Assembly (NCBI GenBank): GCA_003556955.1
Contig: PWQB01000305.1
Coordinates: 1-5,627, forward strand
Direction: 5' to 3'
Length of the DNA: 5,627 nucleotides
DNA from: Nostocaceae cyanobacterium CSSed10_463m
Lineage (GTDB): Bacteria; Cyanobacteriota; Cyanobacteriia; Cyanobacteriales; Nostocaceae
This document shows positions 3,223 to 5,627 of this stretch, piece after piece (positions within the stretch are counted from its first letter, which is position 1; each line of letters opens with the position of its first letter). The translations under genes were made by a program, and so were the position numbers. The notes under the pieces were generated by a model, which saw only the letters and a list, made by a program, of their open reading frames with translations, did no database searches and was not told the origin of the DNA.

Positions 3223-5627
3223 ATGCATGAATTATTTGAGACTGTATTAGAAAAATCAGAAAAAAATACTCTGCGTCAGTTTATTTTTGAATTGAGTGCC
3301 ACTAATAAACGCTACTTTTTAAGAAACGAAATTTTACAAAAATTTGCTGATTTTTGTCAACAAAATCAAAAACCTAGTTACTTTTATTATTCTTCTGGTA
3401 TTGGTAGACTTATTCATAATACCCATGAAATAATTTTAGAAGCAGAAGGTACGTGCTTTGTGGTGCGTCCGAGGATTGCTAGTCAGCAAGTCTGGCGACT
3501 AAAAGGTGATTTCTCGGCATTTGAACCCATGACGAAACAAGCTTGGTTAGATGTAGGAGATCGTCTGGTTAATCGCTACCAACCGCACATTTTAGAAATT
3601 GATTTCCAGCCCTTTTCGGAAGAATCCACCAGAATTAGTGACCCCAGAAACATTGGTCAAGGTTTAGCCTTTCTGAATCGTTATTTGTGCGATCAACTGT
3701 TGACTGATACTACTTATTGGCTAGAGGTGATCTTTCAAGCATTATATCAACTAACTTATGATCAAAAACCTCTACTAATTAGCGATCGCATTCCTTCCGG
3801 TCTTCACCTAGTCAAACAAATTAAACAAGCCCTCACATTTCTGAATCAGCACCCCCCTGAAGAACCCTACGCTAATTTTCGTTCTCACCTGCAAGAACTC
3901 GGTTTTGAACCAGGGTGGGGGAATACAGCCGGGCGCATATCTGAAACCCTAGAACTTTTAGAACAACTAATTTCCAGTCCTCAACCTGCTATCCTAGAAG
4001 CCTTTGTTGCCCGTATTCCCGCTATTTTCCGTGTCGTTCTCGTTTCCATACACGGTTGGGTGGGTCAACAGGATGTTTTAGGTAGAGATGAAACACTGGG
4101 ACAAGTAATTTATGTCCTAGAACAAGCCCGCAGCTTAGAAAATAAACTGCAAGCAGAAATTAAACTTGCTGGTTTGGACTTATTAGATATTCAACCCCAA
4201 GTAATTATTCTTACCAGACTCATTCCTAACTGCGAGGGTACAGAATGTAATTTGCGTTTAGAAAAAATCCATGATACCGAAAACGCTTGGATATTACGCG
4301 TTCCCTTTGCTGAATTTAATCCGGATATTACTCACAATTGGATTTCTAAATATGAGATTTGGCCTTATTTAGAAACCTTTGCTAGCGATGCTGAAACAGA
4401 ATTATTAAAGCAATTTCAAGGTTGTCCCAATCTCATTGTCGGTAACTACAGTGACGGTAACTTAGTCGCCTCACTCCTTGCCCGCAGTCTCAAAGTTACC
4501 CAGTGCAATATTGCCCACACTTTAGAAAAACCCAAACATCTATTTAGTAATCTATATTGGCAAAACTTAGAAGACCATTATCACTTTTCAGCCCAATTCA
4601 CTGCCGACTTAATTAGCATGAATGCTGCTGACTTTATTATTACCTCATCTTACCAAGAAATATTCGGCACACCAGAAACAATCGGACAATACGAGTCCTA
4701 CAAGTGTTTTACCATGCCTCAGTTATATCATGTGATTAATGGCATTGATTTATTTAGTCCTAAATTCAACATGATACCGCCGGGAGTTAGTGAGAAAAAC
4801 TTTTTTCCCTATAGCCAAAAACACAGGCGAGATGTGGAATTAACTCAGAAAATACATGATTTATTACTGACCCGTGAACATCCACAAATATTAGGATATT
4901 TAGATCATCCTCACAAGCGACCAATGCTCGCAGTTGCGCCCATCACTTCAGTGAAAAATCTGACTGGTTTAGCTGAATGTTTTGCGAAAAATCCCGCATT
5001 ACAAGAGCATTGTAACCTGATTTTTATTACCACTAAACTAGATACCAGTACAGCTAATAACCCAGAAGAAGCAGAGGAAATTCAAAGACTGCATGACATT
5101 ATTAATCAATATGATCTCCACGGCAAAATACGCTGTATAGGGATGCGCCTTCCTAGCCCTGAACTGGGAGAAGCTTACCGAGTCATTGCCGATTCTCAGG
5201 GAATTTATGTTCACTTTGCCCGGTTTGAGTCTTTTGGGCGCAGCATTTTAGAAGCTATGGTTTCCGGCTTACCAACTTTCGTCACTAAATTTGGCGGTGC
5301 TGTAGAAGTTATTGAAGAGAGAGAAGAAATTTTTCACATCAATCCCACTAACTTCCAAGAAACAGCCCAGCAAATTTTAACCTTTATCGAAAAATGTGAG
5401 ACTTATCCCCAATACTGGAACGAGGTTTCCGAATCCATGAGCCAGCGGATTATTAATAAATATAATTGGCAATTGCACACTAGTCAAATGCTATTATTAG
5501 CAAAAATGTTTAGCTTTTGGAACTTTGCCACTCCGGAAAATAACACAGCCAAAGATCGTTATCTAGAAACTTTATTTCACCTGATTTTTAAACCCAGAGC
5601 CGAAAAGATTTTAGAACAACATTTACA
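3223..5627 (+). CDS. Sucrose synthase family protein, divergent catalytic site (3' end just beyond the window)
   Basis: Sucrose synthase reversibly cleaves sucrose with UDP or ADP to give NDP-glucose and fructose; in heterocystous cyanobacteria it mainly cleaves. The open frame shows 801 residues against a usual length of about 806, so only a few codons are missing. The N-terminal domain (about 1-265) includes KRYFLRNEIL (23-32) and ELGFEPGWGN (226-235). The GT-B catalytic part follows: SIHGWVGQQDVLG (275-287), VIILTRLIPN (327-336), LIVGNYSDGNLVASLLA (404-420), CNIAHTLEK (428-436), FTADLISMNAADF (459-471), and the E-x7-E pair Glu669/Glu677. Changes at normally near-invariant sites are Leu292 for the first Gly of GGQ, Pro573 for Arg in the R-x4-K pair (Lys578 kept), Thr for Gly in the usual AGKL, and Arg673 in the FGL region. 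ATG 3223 has no Shine-Dalgarno; an in-frame TGA at 3172 limits extension. Whether it corresponds to SusA, SusB or a third paralogue cannot be told here. Confidence 0.9.
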   Translation, partial: MHELFETVLEKSEKNTLRQFIFELSATNKRYFLRNEILQKFADFCQQNQKPSYFYYSSGIGRLIHNTHEIILEAEGTCFVVRPRIASQQVWRLKGDFSAFEPMTKQAWLDVGDRLVNRYQPHILEIDFQPFSEESTRISDPRNIGQGLAFLNRYLCDQLLTDTTYWLEVIFQALYQLTYDQKPLLISDRIPSGLHLVKQIKQALTFLNQHPPEEPYANFRSHLQELGFEPGWGNTAGRISETLELLEQLISSPQPAILEAFVARIPAIFRVVLVSIHGWVGQQDVLGRDETLGQVIYVLEQARSLENKLQAEIKLAGLDLLDIQPQVIILTRLIPNCEGTECNLRLEKIHDTENAWILRVPFAEFNPDITHNWISKYEIWPYLETFASDAETELLKQFQGCPNLIVGNYSDGNLVASLLARSLKVTQCNIAHTLEKPKHLFSNLYWQNLEDHYHFSAQFTADLISMNAADFIITSSYQEIFGTPETIGQYESYKCFTMPQLYHVINGIDLFSPKFNMIPPGVSEKNFFPYSQKHRRDVELTQKIHDLLLTREHPQILGYLDHPHKRPMLAVAPITSVKNLTGLAECFAKNPALQEHCNLIFITTKLDTSTANNPEEAEEIQRLHDIINQYDLHGKIRCIGMRLPSPELGEAYRVIADSQGIYVHFARFESFGRSILEAMVSGLPTFVTKFGGAVEVIEEREEIFHINPTNFQETAQQILTFIEKCETYPQYWNEVSESMSQRIINKYNWQLHTSQMLLLAKMFSFWNFATPENNTAKDRYLETLFHLIFKPRAEKILEQHL

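Noticed and set aside
3223..5627. Possible pseudogene status of the sucrose synthase-like gene
   Set aside because: The frame is open for 801 codons with no stop or shift and near-normal length, so the substitutions look like divergence rather than decay.
1..5627. tRNA, rRNA, transposase or attachment-site signatures
   Set aside because: No tRNA-like T-loop (GGTTCGAATCC) context, no transposase reading frame and no paired terminal repeats with target duplication were seen by eye.

Overview
The window looks like chromosomal DNA of a filamentous, probably heterocyst-forming cyanobacterium of the Nostoc/Anabaena/Nodularia kind. The signs are seven copies of the HIP1 octamer GCGATCGC (starting at 150, 853, 1278, 1324, 1824, 2049 and 3782), heptanucleotide tandem repeats of the STRR type in three gene gaps, a CbiE-CbiT fusion, a CobG behind a cobalamin riboswitch, a Uma2-family protein and a sucrose synthase family protein. 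Species cannot be fixed from the sequence alone.

Left part (1-445, minus strand): the first 90 codons of cobG (precorrin-3B synthase), read leftward off the window edge, preceded by a cobalamin riboswitch (aptamer about 333-445). Its expression platform (280-301) is a small hairpin touching the Shine-Dalgarno sequence. The best start is a TTG at 271, not the ATG at 346, which lies inside the aptamer.

Middle (446-1217): mostly non-coding. It holds six copies of AACAGGG, a 12-bp-stem hairpin (627-665), a 69-residue protein of unknown function on the minus strand (682-891), an AT-rich gap, and four copies of AATTTTG that run up to the start of the next gene.

Centre (1218-2429, plus): cobL/cbiET, the fused precorrin C5,15-methyltransferase and C12-decarboxylase. 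With cobG it makes this a corrin-ring assembly locus. The two genes diverge, and only cobG has a visible B12 riboswitch here. A convergent Uma2-family gene (2493-3056, minus) follows across a 63-bp gap filled by a 22-bp-period repeat.

Right part (3223-5627, plus): a sucrose synthase family gene, 801 codons visible and almost complete. It is recognisable along its whole length, but several residues that are near-invariant in the nucleotide-sugar pocket are replaced: the first Gly of the GGQ loop, the Arg of the R-x4-K pair, and others. It may be a divergent or repurposed paralogue. Its leader carries a perfect AAGGAGGT that is far from the ATG and can fold into a hairpin, followed by a third heptamer array. 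No functional link between the B12 genes and the sucrose synthase-like gene is evident; they appear to be neighbours only.
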